Origin: Prochilodus magdalenae
Taxonomy: Eukaryota; Chordata; Actinopteri; Characiformes; Prochilodontidae
DNA length: 64,000 nt
Assembly (NCBI GenBank): GCA_024036415.1
Contig: JAMWET010003098.1
Span: forward strand, 227,501-291,500
Reading direction: 5' to 3'
The notes below the pieces were generated by a model. That model did no database searches. It saw only the letters and a list, made by a program, of their open reading frames with translations, and was not told where the DNA came from. Shown in pieces: positions 62,114 through 64,000 of the stretch; the stretch's first letter is position 1; each line of letters opens with the position of its first letter. The position numbers and the translations under genes are program-made.

Positions 62114-63137
62114 GTTCTTCATTTCAGTGTCCTTCCCAAGTTTTCAGAACGTCCTTGGTGTGAACATGCCTTCATTCTGATAGGAGACTCATCCAGAGAA
62201 ATATTTGTGTGTTCTTAAACTGAAAGAAAAGAAGGTGCACCTGTGGGAGTGTTCTTTATAGCACTGACTCCCACAAGCAACATGACGTTAATGAGGCTCT
62301 TAAGCATTGAACATTCTTTCACACTCGGGTTTCCCAAAAGTAAACAAACAGCTCCTGATGCATGAGTAGGACCTAAATCACTGTCACGAGCCAGTGGTTT
62401 TTCTCAGCGTTACTAAGCTCTTTTGAGGGATGAACCATTGTAAGTGATGACCAGTGGCAGGGTGGTTGTTGTTGTGCATGTGTGCAGGCGGTGGATCTGG
62501 ATCTGAACTAAGCTCTGCTGATGCTGGTTTCCATTCAAGGTGGTAAATGACAAACCATAGAGAGGCATATTGACGATACAGTGTTCAATCAGTACATTCC
62601 TCTGCCCTAATGAAACTGTTCCAAGCTTAGTAAGTTATGTGGTTATGAGAGTGAGGGACCGAAGTGGTCCAGCTAATGAGTCTGACTAGCCACTTCTTCC
62701 CCCAGCAGGCGCAGGCAATGCACTGTCCTTTCAAACACCCCCTTGTATGCCTAAGTGTGTTGGTGTGCAGCTCATTATTAGCGCCGTTCTCCTGCCCGCT
62801 CCCCTCCTGAGACTCACCGCCACTGAGGATGTGCATGACAGTATCTCCCCCTCATATAACCCACCATTAAACTCCCAAACACCAACCCAGCAGCACCGAA
62901 CTGACGTCCCTCCCGCATTCACACACTTTCTGCTGCACTGGAATGCAGAAAATCACCACCCCCTACACCCACCCCCCCCACACACACACACACGCACACA
63001 CACACAAACATGCACTCTTCCTCTCTCTTTCTCAGCTGTGTAGTGAACTTAAAGCCCTCACACACCACAAGTGTTTACAAATCCCTCCTAACCCCAGCAG
63101 AGTAACTGCACACACATCAGCTCCACACGCTGCTGTT
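62114..63137. other. Non-coding; (CA)n at 62978-63007
   Basis: A C-run followed by a CA microsatellite. No gene recognised. Confidence 0.45.
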
Positions 63138-63575
63138 CAGCAGGGGAGAGAGTCAACAAAGGAGAGAGAGAGAAAAAGAGATGGAGAGAGAGGAAAAGAA
63201 CGATAGAGAGATGAGGACAAAGCATGAAAGATTCCAGGACAACAAGAAAGAAACAGAAGGAGGAAAGGTAGAATATGACAGAGAATGAGAAGAGGAGATG
63301 GAAGAAGAAATGGAAAAGGAAGAGAAAGAATGAGAGAGACGGAGAGTGAGGGAGAATGAGTGAAAGAATACAAAGTGAGCAACATAGATAGAGAATTGGG
63401 AGACAGAAAAAGAGATATAGAGAACAGAGAAGGGGAGATGAAGAGAGAGAGAGGAAAGAAACACAGACAAACAGAGAGAAAGAACAACATACTGTATAAT
63501 GGACAAAGGAGGAAAGAAGTACAGGGGAAAAGAGAGAATAAGGAAAGAAGGACATGAAAGAATGAAGGAGGAGTT
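63138..63575. repeat. ~440-bp polypurine tract
   Basis: The + strand is dominated by GAGAGA, AAAGAA and GGAAAG words with scattered pyrimidines. This is the opposite strand bias to 46776-47291. Open frames here are low-complexity artefacts. Confidence 0.9.
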
Positions 63576-64000
63576 GAAACAGTGTATACTCCTGAAACTC
63601 CTGTATAGGAGCTGCTGCTGCTGCATGGTGCAGTAAGCTGTATGACCTCACACCGTATGAGAGTATTGTTGTAGAAGGATGGAGATTATATGATGACCTG
63701 CAAATCTAAACCAAAATGATCCTGTGTGTAGCTGGATTCATCAAAACACCCACACAAACGTACCAGGAACATCTGAGACTGTTCAGGATGCTCTCTACAC
63801 GCCATAGAACATTTTGTACACCAACTGGACAAACACAGGCAAACACACGCGTCTGGCTGGTGAGCCGTACCCGTGTTTAATTATTGGAGGAATCTAGAAT
63901 GTTCTCTTCACAATCACTTAGTTCATTGGACTTGTCAGTTCTGTTTCTGGACAGTCTGACGTTAACTGCAAATGCTAGAACGTTTGTTCTTGTTTGTGTG
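63576..64000. other. Non-coding, nothing recognised
   Basis: Ordinary intergenic sequence to the window edge. Confidence 0.4.

Noticed and set aside
63088..63651. 187-codon Ser/Leu/Phe-rich frame resembling a membrane protein
   Set aside because: Minus-strand reading of a polypurine tract. The hydrophobicity is an artefact of TCT/CTC/TTC codons.

Overview
This window reads as gene-poor vertebrate nuclear DNA, most likely from a teleost fish. It is AT-rich, full of microsatellites (AT, AAT, CA, CT, ATCT, GAGT) and littered with eroded Tc1/mariner-type transposons, hAT-like short elements and tRNA-derived SINEs of types common in fish. Nothing looks bacterial or viral: there is no dense coding and there are no operons. 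Ostariophysan fish would fit the repeats, but that is only a weak inference.

One gene is clear: a c-Maf orthologue (maf) at 26397-27470 on the + strand, with a full-length 357-residue open reading frame in a single GC-rich block. Upstream lies a recognisable core promoter at about 25729-25788 (inverted CCAAT box, palindromic CRE/Maf half-site, TATA box). A 5' leader of about 0.6 kb contains at least three short upstream ORFs. Downstream is a T-rich 3' UTR with AATAAA signals at 28474 and 28691 and possible later ones at 29474 and 29611. The maf stop codon lies inside a consensus 5' splice site, the layout that in mammals lets splicing switch between short and long c-Maf C-termini.

The remaining ~62 kb is non-coding. 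Left flank (1-25.6 kb): three copies of one internally deleted Tc1-like family (811, 6751, 8863), a separate Tc1-like remnant (6438), a minus-strand SINE (21721), other interspersed repeats and a few repeat-free stretches that could be regulatory. Right flank (29-64 kb): large simple-sequence tracts (32.1 kb TG, 36.4 kb ATCT, 38.2 kb AAT/ATT inverted pair, 46.8 kb pyrimidine, 63.1 kb purine), a SINE (39766), a 26-bp minisatellite (40381), several more Tc1-like elements (41795, 42146, 45295, 52308, 59036, 60457), a hAT-like short element (61277) and a pair of ~0.67-kb direct repeats (54951 and 56829).

maf is known in other vertebrates as a tightly regulated developmental bZIP factor that usually sits in a gene desert with distant enhancers. 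The layout here matches that. I list candidate enhancer segments at low confidence only, because conservation cannot be measured from one sequence. I found no convincing second protein-coding gene, no functional tRNA or rRNA gene, no intact transposase and no CRISPR array.
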